From: Methylocystis sp.
GTDB taxonomy: Bacteria > Pseudomonadota > Alphaproteobacteria > Rhizobiales > Beijerinckiaceae
Direction of reading: 5' to 3'
Length of the DNA stretch: 47,887 bases
Assembly (NCBI GenBank): GCA_016177005.1
Contig: JACOWC010000056.1
Coordinates: forward strand, 1-47,887
In this document: piece after piece, positions 39,014 to 46,638 of the stretch
Layout of the letters: each line of letters opens with the position of its first letter
Numbering within the stretch: the stretch's first letter is position 1
Program-made: the position numbers and the translations under genes
The notes under the pieces: model-generated
What the model was told of the DNA's origin: nothing
The model's input: the letters and a program-made list of their open reading frames with translations, nothing else
The model's database searches: none

Positions 39014-40012
39014 TCAGTCTCTCGCGTTGACGACGCCGCCGACGAGATTTTCGGCGAGCAGCGACTCCGTGGTCACGCGGGCGGGCAGAGGCTCGCGTGT
39101 CGCGCCGGCCTCGATTGTCGCGAAATAGTCGCGACGGGCGGCGACCGCCTCATCCCAATCCACGGCGCGAAAAGACAGGTCTTCGCCGGGACGCAATTGC
39201 GCCAGCCGTCCGAGATCGGCGCCGATGACCGTCGCAATTTTCGGATAGCCGCCGGTCGGCTGGCGGTCCGCCATGAGCGCCAGCGGCGCGCCGTCGCCGG
39301 GAATCTGGATCGCGCCCATGGCGACGCCGTCGGAAACGATGTCATGTCCGCTGAGGTGCCGGATGGACGGACCCTCGAGCCGATAGGCCATGCGATCGCT
39401 GCGCGCGCCGATGCGCCAGCGCGCGTTCAAAAAGCGCTCGATCTCCTCGGGCGCGAAATAATCCGCCTGAGGTCCGAGAAGCAGGCGGATCGGCGCGGCG
39501 CTCGGCGCGAGCCAAGGCGCAGCCAAGGCCAGCGGCTCGAGAGGCGCCGGGCCGGCCGCCGCGAGCGTCAGCGCGTCGCCCGCAGCCAGCGGTTTTGGCC
39601 CCAGCCCTGAGCGGGCGTGCGTCGCGCGCGAGCCGAGGATGGGCGCAAGGTCGAGCGCGCCGCCGACGGCGACATAGCACCAAGCCCCCGAGGCGCCGGC
39701 GCGCAGCGAGAGCCGCGCCTCCGGGGCAAGCGGCAGCAGAGAGGCCGACGGCAGCGGCCGGCCGTCGAGCCGAACGTCGAAATCGCCGCCCGCGACCGCG
39801 ACGCCAAGCGTCGCGCCTTCCGCCCGAAACGTCGCGCCGCCAAGCGACACTTCGATGGCGCTGTCGGCGCCGGCGGCGCGCGTCGCGGCGAGATAGGCGC
39901 CAAGATCCATCGGCCCCGCCGGCGTCACGCCGTAGCGCGAGCGCCCGAAGCGGCCCTCGTCCTGAATGGTGACGCCGGGTCCGGCGGCGTCGACAAGCAG
40001 CCGCGCGCTCAC
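39014..40012 (-). CDS. pxpC: 5-oxoprolinase subunit PxpC / allophanate hydrolase subunit 2-like (GTG start overlapping the pxpB stop)
   Basis: LLVDAAGPGVTIQDEGRFGRSRYGVTPAGPMDLGAY...; GTGA overlap at 40009-40012. ORF-list entry runs upstream in pxpB. Confidence 0.9.
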   Translation of the reverse strand: MSARLLVDAAGPGVTIQDEGRFGRSRYGVTPAGPMDLGAYLAATRAAGADSAIEVSLGGATFRAEGATLGVAVAGGDFDVRLDGRPLPSASLLPLAPEARLSLRAGASGAWCYVAVGGALDLAPILGSRATHARSGLGPKPLAAGDALTLAAAGPAPLEPLALAAPWLAPSAAPIRLLLGPQADYFAPEEIERFLNARWRIGARSDRMAYRLEGPSIRHLSGHDIVSDGVAMGAIQIPGDGAPLALMADRQPTGGYPKIATVIGADLGRLAQLRPGEDLSFRAVDWDEAVAARRDYFATIEAGATREPLPARVTTESLLAENLVGGVVNARD

Positions 40013-40746
40013 TGGAGCGCTTCCCGGCGCGCCACCGTCTCGCCAGCCGCGGCGCGCGCGTCGAGCGTCCGGAAAGTCTCGGCGTCGATCGGCTCGAAAC
40101 GCGCCGCGTCGCCCGGCGCGGCAAGAAAAGGCGGATCGCGCCGCGGCGCGAACATGCGTTCTGGCGTTCGCCCGATGACATACCAGCCGGTCGGCATCGG
40201 ATTGGCGGCGATCAGAGAGAGCGCGCCGCCGATCAGCGCCGCGCCCTGCGGCGTCGCGCCGCGCGGGCTGGCGCGCCTTGGAATCGCTAAGGCCTGCGGC
40301 AAGCCGCCGAGATAGCACCAGCCCGGCGCGAACCCATACATGTAGACGCGATAATCGGCGCCGGCATGCAACCGCGCCAGCGATGGCGCGGAGCGCCCGA
40401 GCAGCGCCGCCGCCTCGTCAATATCCTCAGCGAACGCGGGGTCGTAGCAGCAGGGAATCGTCCAGCGCACGGCGGGGCGCGACAGTTTCGCCTCAATGTC
40501 GGCAGGCGCGAGCAGATTTTCGATCGCCGCGACCAGCGCGTCGCGCGAAATTTCGAGCGGTTCATAGCGCAGCAGCAGCGCTCGGTATGTCGGCGTCGTC
40601 TCGCGCAAGCCGGGCGGCGGCGCAGCGCGAAGATGCTCGTCAAGCGTCAGCACGCGCGCATTGATTGCGGCGTCGACGCTGTCGCCAAATTCGACTGAAA
40701 GCGCCGCTTCGCCGCAATCAAGAAAACGCGGCGTCTCATATTTCAT
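40009..40746 (-). CDS. pxpB: 5-oxoprolinase subunit PxpB
   Basis: FLDCGEAALSVEFGDSVDAAINARVLTLDEHL...VYMYGFAPGWCYLGGLPQALAIPRRASPR. Confidence 0.92.
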   Translation of the reverse strand: MKYETPRFLDCGEAALSVEFGDSVDAAINARVLTLDEHLRAAPPPGLRETTPTYRALLLRYEPLEISRDALVAAIENLLAPADIEAKLSRPAVRWTIPCCYDPAFAEDIDEAAALLGRSAPSLARLHAGADYRVYMYGFAPGWCYLGGLPQALAIPRRASPRGATPQGAALIGGALSLIAANPMPTGWYVIGRTPERMFAPRRDPPFLAAPGDAARFEPIDAETFRTLDARAAAGETVARREALQ

Positions 40747-40751
40747 GAGAT

Positions 40752-41528
40752 TCAGGCTCCTGCGAAGGCGCGCAGCGCCCAGCCGTCGCGTTCCAGCGAT
40801 CCGCGCAACCGCCGCGCCATTTCGACGGCAAGCGGCGCGTCGCCGTGGACGCAGATCGAATCAATCGGGGTCGGCAAAAGCTTGCCGCTGACGGTCCTCA
40901 GCCCGCCGTTCGCGAGCATGTCGCGCACGCGGTCGCAGGCTCGTTCAATATCCTCGATGACCGCGCCTTCCTGCGATCTTTGCTGAAGGCGCCCGTCATC
41001 CACATAGGCGCGGTCGGCGAAGATTTCATTGATGACGCGCAAGCCTGCGCGCGCGCCGGCGCGTGTCTGTTCAGACAGGGCGATCGCAAGCAGGGTGAGC
41101 GACGGGTCGACGCCGCGAACCGCGCAAGCGATCGCGTTCGCGACGTCGGCGTCGCGCTCGGCGATATTGGCGAGCGCGCCATGAGCCTTCACATGCGTGA
41201 TCCGGTGTCCGCTCAAGCCGGCGAGCGCCTGGGCCGCGCCGAGCTGGTAGGCGACGGCGCGTTCGATCTCGCGTGCGGTCATCGGCAGGGCGCGCCGGCC
41301 GAATCCCGCAAGATCGGGAAAGGCGACATGAGCGCCCACGGCGACTCCCTTTTCCTTGGCGCGCGCAAATGTCGTCGCCATGATGTCGGGGTCGCCGGCG
41401 TGGAAGCCGCACGCCACATTGGCGCTCGTGACAATGTCGAGCATGGCGTCGTCGTCGCCGATGCGCCAGCGGCCGAAACCCTCGCCAAGGTCGGCGTTAA
41501 GATCGATGGTGCGGGGGGTAGGGGCCAT
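40752..41528 (-). CDS. pxpA: 5-oxoprolinase subunit PxpA (LamB/YcsF family)
   Basis: IDLNADLGEGFGRWRIGDDDAMLDIVTSANVACGFHAGDPDIM. Confidence 0.95.
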   Translation of the reverse strand: MAPTPRTIDLNADLGEGFGRWRIGDDDAMLDIVTSANVACGFHAGDPDIMATTFARAKEKGVAVGAHVAFPDLAGFGRRALPMTAREIERAVAYQLGAAQALAGLSGHRITHVKAHGALANIAERDADVANAIACAVRGVDPSLTLLAIALSEQTRAGARAGLRVINEIFADRAYVDDGRLQQRSQEGAVIEDIERACDRVRDMLANGGLRTVSGKLLPTPIDSICVHGDAPLAVEMARRLRGSLERDGWALRAFAGA

Positions 41529-41746
41529 GAGGATACAAGTCGCCTATCGATGTGGATCGCGAGATTGGCGCAACCGCGCCATGCCGGCAAACTGCGGCGC
41601 TTGACGCAGTCGAGGCGGCGCAAAAGGGCGCAACCCGGCACAAATAGGGCATGGCGGCGCTTGACAAAGACTGTCCCCTTTGGTGAAGCTGTATCGCGGC
41701 GAAGCCGGAAAAAAAGCCACTGGCTGGCGCAATGTGGGAGGAAAAC

Positions 41747-41821
41747 ATGCAATATCTGATCCCGGGACTCATGCTCGCTATCGTCATCGGCGGCGCTATC
41801 GTCGCCATGCGGATGAAGTAA
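41747..41821 (+). CDS. 24-aa single-TM small protein
   Basis: MQYLIPGLMLAIVIGGAIVAMRMK*; strong SD gggagga about 6 nt upstream; cttgaca at 41660-41666; terminator-like hairpin downstream. Confidence 0.5.
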   Translation: MQYLIPGLMLAIVIGGAIVAMRMK

Positions 41822-41855
41822 GCTCAAGAAATCACGACGTTTCTCGTCATATACG

Positions 41856-41910
41856 GTCCGTTGGCGGGCAGCGGCCCCGCGTAAACGCGGGCGCTATTGC
41901 GCCAGCGGAC
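41856..41910. other. Structured branched/extended hairpin
   Basis: gtccgttggcg/cgccagcggac outer stem; agcg/cgct and cccgcg-taaa-cgcggg inner stem. Confidence 0.55.
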
Positions 41911-41912
41911 TG

Positions 41913-41952
41913 AGCTGATCAGCGTCAGCGACTGTCGCGTGGATCAGCTTTT
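41913..41952 (+). terminator. Rho-independent terminator-like hairpin downstream of the 24-aa ORF
   Basis: agctgatc ... gatcagct followed by TTTT. Confidence 0.55.
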
Positions 41953-41989
41953 GTCGCCCTACCGGCGACGATCTCCTCTTCAGCGTCGC

Positions 41990-44050
41990 CTATTCCGCTG
42001 CGATTACCCGCGGCGGCGTGAAGGCAATTTCGATCAGCGTGCCTTCGTTACGACTGCTCTTGACGCTGAAGGAGGCGTGATTCGCCTCGATCAAAGCCTT
42101 TGTCAGCGGCAGTCCAAGCCCCGTGCCGCTCGCCTTGCGCGCAGTGTCCACCCGCCGAAACGGTTCGAGCGCGGTTGCGACATCCTCCTCCGACATGCCG
42201 ATCCCGGTGTCCTTGACGCGAATGACGACAGCGCCGGCGTCATTGAGCGCGCTCGATACGATGACCTGCCCGCCCGGTTCGTTGAACTTCACCGCGTTCG
42301 ACAGAAGATTGAGAAGGATCTGCTTTAGGGAGCGCGGATCGGCGCGCAGCGGCGGCAGGCTCGGCGCAAGCGCCAAGCGCAAGACGACGCGCGCCTGATT
42401 GGCCTGCGCCTGCATCATCGACGCGCATTCGGCGATAACCGCATTGGCGTCCACGCGCGCGAAGGAAAGCTCCATCATGCCGGCTTCGATCTTGGAGAGG
42501 TCAAGAAGATCGTTGACGAGCGACAGGACATGCGCGCCGGAGGCGTGCATGTCCTTCAAATATTCTTTGTAGCGCGGAGAGCCGAGCGGCCCGAGACGCT
42601 CTTCCATCATCACTTCGGCGAAGCCGATGATGGCGTTGAGCGGCGTGCGAATCTCATGCGATACGCGGGTGAGAAAATCGGATTTCGCCGCATTGGCGCT
42701 TTCGGCGGCAAGCCGCGCCGCTTCAACCGCGGGGTCGCTTGAAGAGGCGCCTTCTTGCGCCTCGACCGACACGAGGAAGGTCGGTTTTCCCTCGACGGCA
42801 AGCGGGCGCAGCGCGAGGTCAACGGGAGCGCCGCCGGGCGGCGCCCGGGACAATGACAGTCGCGCGCGCGCGCCCGATAGAGCGCGCTGCGAAAAAGCTG
42901 AATCCGGTTTTTCGTCATCCGCACTTGGGCGATTCCGCTCAAATGCAGCGTGATCCAAAACCACGGACATGCGCTGAGCCAGGCTCTGCGCGTCGGAGGG
43001 GCTGAGGAGAGAGGCCAGACTGCGGTTCTCGCAGTCGCGCGCATCGGCGCCAAAGCATGCCGCGAACCGCGCATTGGCCCTCACGATCATTCCCTCAGCG
43101 GTCATGATCGCCAGCGGCGCGCCCGACAGGTCGAAAGCCGCGCCAAGCAGCGCGTTGTCCGATTTCGCCCGCGCGAGCCTCTCTTCGAGCGCGCGAGCGA
43201 GCGCCAAGGCGCTTTGCTCCGGACCCGGGGCGAGAAGTTCGCGGTTGCGCGGCGGCGTGGTCGGTTGATGCGTCTCCGGCGTGTCTTGTTTCGATTCGAG
43301 AGTGGCGGCCGCGTCCGACGCAATGATGCCGCCTTCCTTGAGCGTTCGCGCGATTTCATCGAAAGCCAATCGCTCGCTCGAGCTGAGCGACTCCAGCGCG
43401 TCCGATGCGACGCGCGGAGAAGATGGCGCGCGCAGCGCTACGACGTTGTCCCCTGACGCGCTAAAGGCGCTCCCTTCAGAGTTCGAAGCGCCGACAGCCT
43501 CCGCCGGCGGCTCGGCGGCGCCGCGCAATTCTTGCGCAGGCGAATCTGCGCGAACGCCGAGCGCCGCGATAACGAAAGAGACGCCGCTCTCCGTCTCCAG
43601 GCTGCGGCAAAGAAAGCTGAGCGTTTGCGCCGCGCCCACGAAGCCAAAGCGCAGTCGTTCAAGGCGCAGGCCCTGGTCGCTGCGCAGTTCGCCGACAAGC
43701 GCCGCCAGTCGGCGTGCGCCGGCATCGTCGTCGCGCAACAAGCGCTCGCCTGGAGCGCTTTCCGACCGGACGGAATCGTCTAGTCGATAAGAAATCGCTC
43801 CAGATTCAAAATGCTGGAGCAAAATCTTGTCGAAAAAGTCTATCAACTTTTTCGGATTTTGCTCTAGCGCTCCTACGTCCTCGCCAAAGACGGCGCAGGC
43901 TGAATCGTTGAGAAAATCGATGCGCAGGGGATCGCCGCTGGCGACGACGACCGGCGCGCCGGAGGCGTCAAGAGCAGAAAAAACAGGATCAGCCGCGACG
44001 CAAGCGGCTGCGCGCGCGCTGTGTTCGAGCTCCTCTTGCGAACCGCCCAT
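41990..44050 (-). CDS. PAS-domain hybrid-less sensor histidine kinase with two palindromic-element-derived inserts
   Basis: FLTRVSHEIRTPLNAIIGFAEVMMEERLGPLGSPRYKEYLKDMHASGAHVLSLVNDLLDLSKIEAG; LLNLLSNAVKFNEPGG; GTGLGLPLTKALIEANHA. Likely start MGGSQEELEHS at 44050; the ORF extends to 44149. Confidence 0.88.
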   Translation of the reverse strand: MGGSQEELEHSARAAACVAADPVFSALDASGAPVVVASGDPLRIDFLNDSACAVFGEDVGALEQNPKKLIDFFDKILLQHFESGAISYRLDDSVRSESAPGERLLRDDDAGARRLAALVGELRSDQGLRLERLRFGFVGAAQTLSFLCRSLETESGVSFVIAALGVRADSPAQELRGAAEPPAEAVGASNSEGSAFSASGDNVVALRAPSSPRVASDALESLSSSERLAFDEIARTLKEGGIIASDAAATLESKQDTPETHQPTTPPRNRELLAPGPEQSALALARALEERLARAKSDNALLGAAFDLSGAPLAIMTAEGMIVRANARFAACFGADARDCENRSLASLLSPSDAQSLAQRMSVVLDHAAFERNRPSADDEKPDSAFSQRALSGARARLSLSRAPPGGAPVDLALRPLAVEGKPTFLVSVEAQEGASSSDPAVEAARLAAESANAAKSDFLTRVSHEIRTPLNAIIGFAEVMMEERLGPLGSPRYKEYLKDMHASGAHVLSLVNDLLDLSKIEAGMMELSFARVDANAVIAECASMMQAQANQARVVLRLALAPSLPPLRADPRSLKQILLNLLSNAVKFNEPGGQVIVSSALNDAGAVVIRVKDTGIGMSEEDVATALEPFRRVDTARKASGTGLGLPLTKALIEANHASFSVKSSRNEGTLIEIAFTPPRVIAAE
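42879..42958 (-). repeat. Twin-hairpin palindromic element, copy F (shortened, in frame inside the histidine kinase)
   Basis: Minus strand ttggatcacgctgcatttgagcggaatcgcccaagtgcggatgacgaaaaaccggattcagctttttcgcagcgcgctct; lacks the 36-nt central segment of copy C. Confidence 0.88.
43752..43872 (+). repeat. Second-type twin-hairpin palindromic element, copy G (in frame inside the histidine kinase)
   Basis: ggagcgctttccgaccggacggaatcgtctagtcgataagaaatcgctccagattcaaaatgctggagcaaaatcttgtcgaaaaagtctatcaactttttcggattttgctctagcgctcc; two hairpins with the same GAAT loop and CGAAAAA/TTTTTCG arms. Confidence 0.85.
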
Positions 44051-44126
44051 GTGCCCTACACCGCCGCGACCGATGGCCGCTCGCCGCGCGCCTGTCAGGC
44101 GTCTCTCGCCCCGACGCCGATCGCGC

Positions 44127-44230
44127 CGCCTTTGGGCGGAATCGCCCAAGGGCAGATAACGTGATCGATCTCAATAGCTTAGAGCGCGCGCTCACGCGAA
44201 AATCCGGTTTTTTCCTTTTCGCCGCGCTCC
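44127..44230 (+). repeat. Twin-hairpin palindromic element, copy E
   Basis: ccgcctttgggcggaatcgcccaagggcagataacgtgatcgatctcaatagcttagagcgcgcgctcacgcgaaaatccggttttttccttttcgccgcgctcc. Confidence 0.88.
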
Positions 44231-44344
44231 AACGAGACGCCAATAAATTAATAGTGGTCGAATGCAAGGTCCACGATCGCCCATCGGACTTCCATATATT
44301 TTTGCATGGCCCGAAGCCTCGGCGCCTGCTGCGGCGCACAAAAT

Positions 44345-44359
44345 TGTTGCGTCGCAACA
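44345..44359. promoter_or_regulatory. Perfect palindrome TGTTGC-GTC-GCAACA upstream of the phasin genes (candidate PhaR-type operator)
   Basis: tgttgcgtcgcaaca, 15 nt, about 115 nt upstream of the phasin ATG. Confidence 0.5.
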
Positions 44360-44473
44360 TAAAATGAGGCAGAATGATTGAGCTCGCCGGATTCGCCGTG
44401 GGGCCGGGCGCTACGCGGGTGATAATAGTCTAGCGCGGCGATTGTTTCCTTATTCAGGGCACGGAGGTGCGCT

Positions 44474-44830
44474 ATGGTCGAGTCGATATACCAAATTCCC
44501 ACCGAGGTCCGCGATTTCGCGGAAAAAAGCGTCGAACAGGCGCGCAAGGCTTTTGACGGGTTCGCCGGAGCCGCGCAGAAGGCGCTCGACACTTCGGCGG
44601 ATATCCCGTTCGGGCTGCCGAGCGCCAAGGGCGTGAGCACGAAGGCTCTGTCTTTCGCCCAGGCAAACGTCAACGCCGCCTTCGATCTTGCCCAGAAGCT
44701 TGTCCACGCCCAGGACCCTCAGGAAGTTTTCAAGCTTCAGTCGGAATTCGTGCAGGCGCAGCTCAAGACGATCCAGGAACAGACTCAGGAGCTTGGCGCG
44801 ACCTTTCAACGGTCGACGACGAAGTCCTAA
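44474..44830 (+). CDS. Phasin family protein
   Basis: VRDFAEKSVEQARKAFDGFAGAAQKALDTS...ALSFAQANVNAAFDLAQKLVHAQDPQEVFKLQSEFVQAQLKTIQEQTQELG. Confidence 0.93.
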   Translation: MVESIYQIPTEVRDFAEKSVEQARKAFDGFAGAAQKALDTSADIPFGLPSAKGVSTKALSFAQANVNAAFDLAQKLVHAQDPQEVFKLQSEFVQAQLKTIQEQTQELGATFQRSTTKS

Positions 44831-44844
44831 CGGGGAGAAGTTGA

Positions 44845-45306
44845 ATGGCCAATCCGCAGAACGGTTCCCCCAAATCCAAACATTCCGAAATCAAACGTCC
44901 GGCTCCTGGCGCCAAGGAAACTGACGCCCTTCCGGTCGCCAGCGAAGCCGTCGGCGCGGAGCCTGCGCCGGTCGTGATTGAAGCGCAAACGACGACGGTC
45001 GAGCAGGCGCCGTCGACGGCCCTGGCGATCGCCGTAGAGGTAAAGTCGGCGCGCGCCGAGGAATTCGACCCAACGCTCTGGTCGCAGAAGTCGATCGACC
45101 TTTGGGCCGAAAACGCCACCGCGGTTCTCGACTTCGCCGAGCGGCTCGCCAACGCCAAATCGATCGATGAGGTGACCAGTCTTCAGTCGCGTTTCGCGAG
45201 CGAACGGTTCGACACGCTGCTGCGTCATTCGAATGAATTGCTCACGCTCGCGCAACGTCTGTTCGGTTTCTCCATCGCGCCGCTGTACGGCACGCGCGCG
45301 GCGTAA
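44845..45306 (+). CDS. Phasin-like family protein
   Basis: LWSQKSIDLWAENATAVLDFAERLANAKSIDEVTSLQSRFASERFDTLLRHSNELLTLAQRLF. Confidence 0.8.
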   Translation: MANPQNGSPKSKHSEIKRPAPGAKETDALPVASEAVGAEPAPVVIEAQTTTVEQAPSTALAIAVEVKSARAEEFDPTLWSQKSIDLWAENATAVLDFAERLANAKSIDEVTSLQSRFASERFDTLLRHSNELLTLAQRLFGFSIAPLYGTRAA

Positions 45307-45313
45307 GCGCCGG

Positions 45314-45434
45314 TTTAGAGCGCGGCTCGCGAAAAAGTGGATGCCGGTTTTTCGCGCAAAGCGCGCTCTAAGCTTTTGGAGTCGATCACGTCATCTGCGT
45401 TTAGGCGATTCCGCCTAAACGCAGCGTGATCTAG
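45314..45434 (-). repeat. Twin-hairpin palindromic element, copy D (inverted orientation)
   Basis: Reverse complement ctagatcacgctgcgtttaggcggaatcgcctaaacgcagatgacgtgatcgactccaaaagcttagagcgcgctttgcgcgaaaaaccggcatccactttttcgcgagccgcgctct. Confidence 0.95.
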
Positions 45435-45444
45435 TCGCGCAATG

Positions 45445-45472
45445 AAAAGCGTCGCGGCGAGAACCGCGACGC
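45445..45472 (-). terminator. Rho-independent terminator of aroE
   Basis: Minus strand GCGTCGCGG-ttctcg-CCGCGACGC-TTTT, 9-bp perfect stem, just after the aroE stop. Confidence 0.8.
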
Positions 45473-45480
45473 GCCTTCCT

Positions 45481-46323
45481 TTACAGCGTCGCGACAATTG
45501 TCGCGCGCAGCGTCGGCGTTACGTCCGGCGTGACGCCGGTCCAGTCGCGGAAGGCCGGGCGCGCCTGATGCAACAGCATGCCAAGTCCGTCGACGGGGGT
45601 TGCGCCATGTTTGCGCGCGGCCGCCAATAAAGGCGTTTCCAGAGGCGCGTAGACGATATCGGCGACGAGCGCCGATCTCGGCAATTCGGCGAGCGATAGT
45701 TCGAGCGGCGGCTGGCCGACCATTCCCTGGCTCGTCGCGTTGACGACAAGACCCGCTCCGGCGAGTCCCGCTTCGCGATCTTCCCAAGCGAAGGCCGACA
45801 CGCGCGGCCCGAAATCGGCGGCGAGAATTTCGGCCCGCGCCAAGGTGCGGTTGAAGAGACGAATCTCTCTCGCGCCTGCTTCGAGCAGCCCGTCGACAAT
45901 CGCGCGCGCGCCGCCGCCGGCGCCGATGACGACGCAGGGCGCGCTCTCGGCGCGCCAGCTTGGCGCAGCCTCGCCCAGCGAGGCGACAAAGCCATAGCCG
46001 TCGTAGTTGCGGCCCGCCAGTTCGCCGCTCTTTCCGACGACGACGCAATTGACGGCGCCGATTCGCGCTGCGGACTCATCGACATGATCGACAAAACGGA
46101 GCGCCGTCTCCTTGTGCGGAATGGTAAGATTGCACCCGGCGAAACCGATCGCGGGCATGGCGCGCAGCGCCGCTTCAAGCCGACCTGGCTCGACCGGCAA
46201 CGGCGCATAGCAGCCCTCGATGCCATAGTGCGCAAACCAGTAATTATGGATTTTCGGCGAGCGCGAATGCGCAATCGGCCAGCCCATGACTCCGGCGAGG
46301 ACAAAGCGGCGGCTGTTCGTCAC
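45481..46323 (-). CDS. aroE: Shikimate dehydrogenase
   Basis: VMGWPIAHSRSPKIHNYWFAHYGI...GCNLTIPHKETAL...VIGAGGGARAIVDGLLEAGAREIRLFNRT. Confidence 0.96.
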   Translation of the reverse strand: MTNSRRFVLAGVMGWPIAHSRSPKIHNYWFAHYGIEGCYAPLPVEPGRLEAALRAMPAIGFAGCNLTIPHKETALRFVDHVDESAARIGAVNCVVVGKSGELAGRNYDGYGFVASLGEAAPSWRAESAPCVVIGAGGGARAIVDGLLEAGAREIRLFNRTLARAEILAADFGPRVSAFAWEDREAGLAGAGLVVNATSQGMVGQPPLELSLAELPRSALVADIVYAPLETPLLAAARKHGATPVDGLGMLLHQARPAFRDWTGVTPDVTPTLRATIVATL

Positions 46324-46338
46324 GTCTCGGTCTCCGGA

Positions 46339-46638
46339 TCAGGCGTCGGGCGCGACGGAAAATCCCGCGCCGCAAAATTCGATGAGCGTGGGTTCGTCCG
46401 CCGGCTCCTCGCGCAGCGAGTCGACCCGCGCGAGCCTTGGTCCGCGCCGCGCCGCAATGATAAGCGCGTCCAGCGCCGGACGCGGTCCGGCGGCGATCGC
46501 CTCGACCGCGCCGTCGCGCCTGTTGCGCGCCCAGCCCGTGAGATCAAGCGCCAGCGCCTCGCGGACCAGAAAGGCGCGATAGCCGACGCCCTGCACGCGG
46601 CCTTCGATGACGAGGCGGATGATCTCGAGATCGCTCAT
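46339..46638 (-). CDS. Acylphosphatase
   Basis: RLVIEGRVQGVGYRAFLVREALALDLTGWARNRRDGAVEAIAAG. Confidence 0.94.
   Translation of the reverse strand: MSDLEIIRLVIEGRVQGVGYRAFLVREALALDLTGWARNRRDGAVEAIAAGPRPALDALIIAARRGPRLARVDSLREEPADEPTLIEFCGAGFSVAPDA

Noticed and set aside
44161-44367. 68-aa ORF MIDLNSLERALTRKSGFF...
   Set aside because: Open frame arises from element copy E; no evidence of an independent gene, although it shows the element's open frame.
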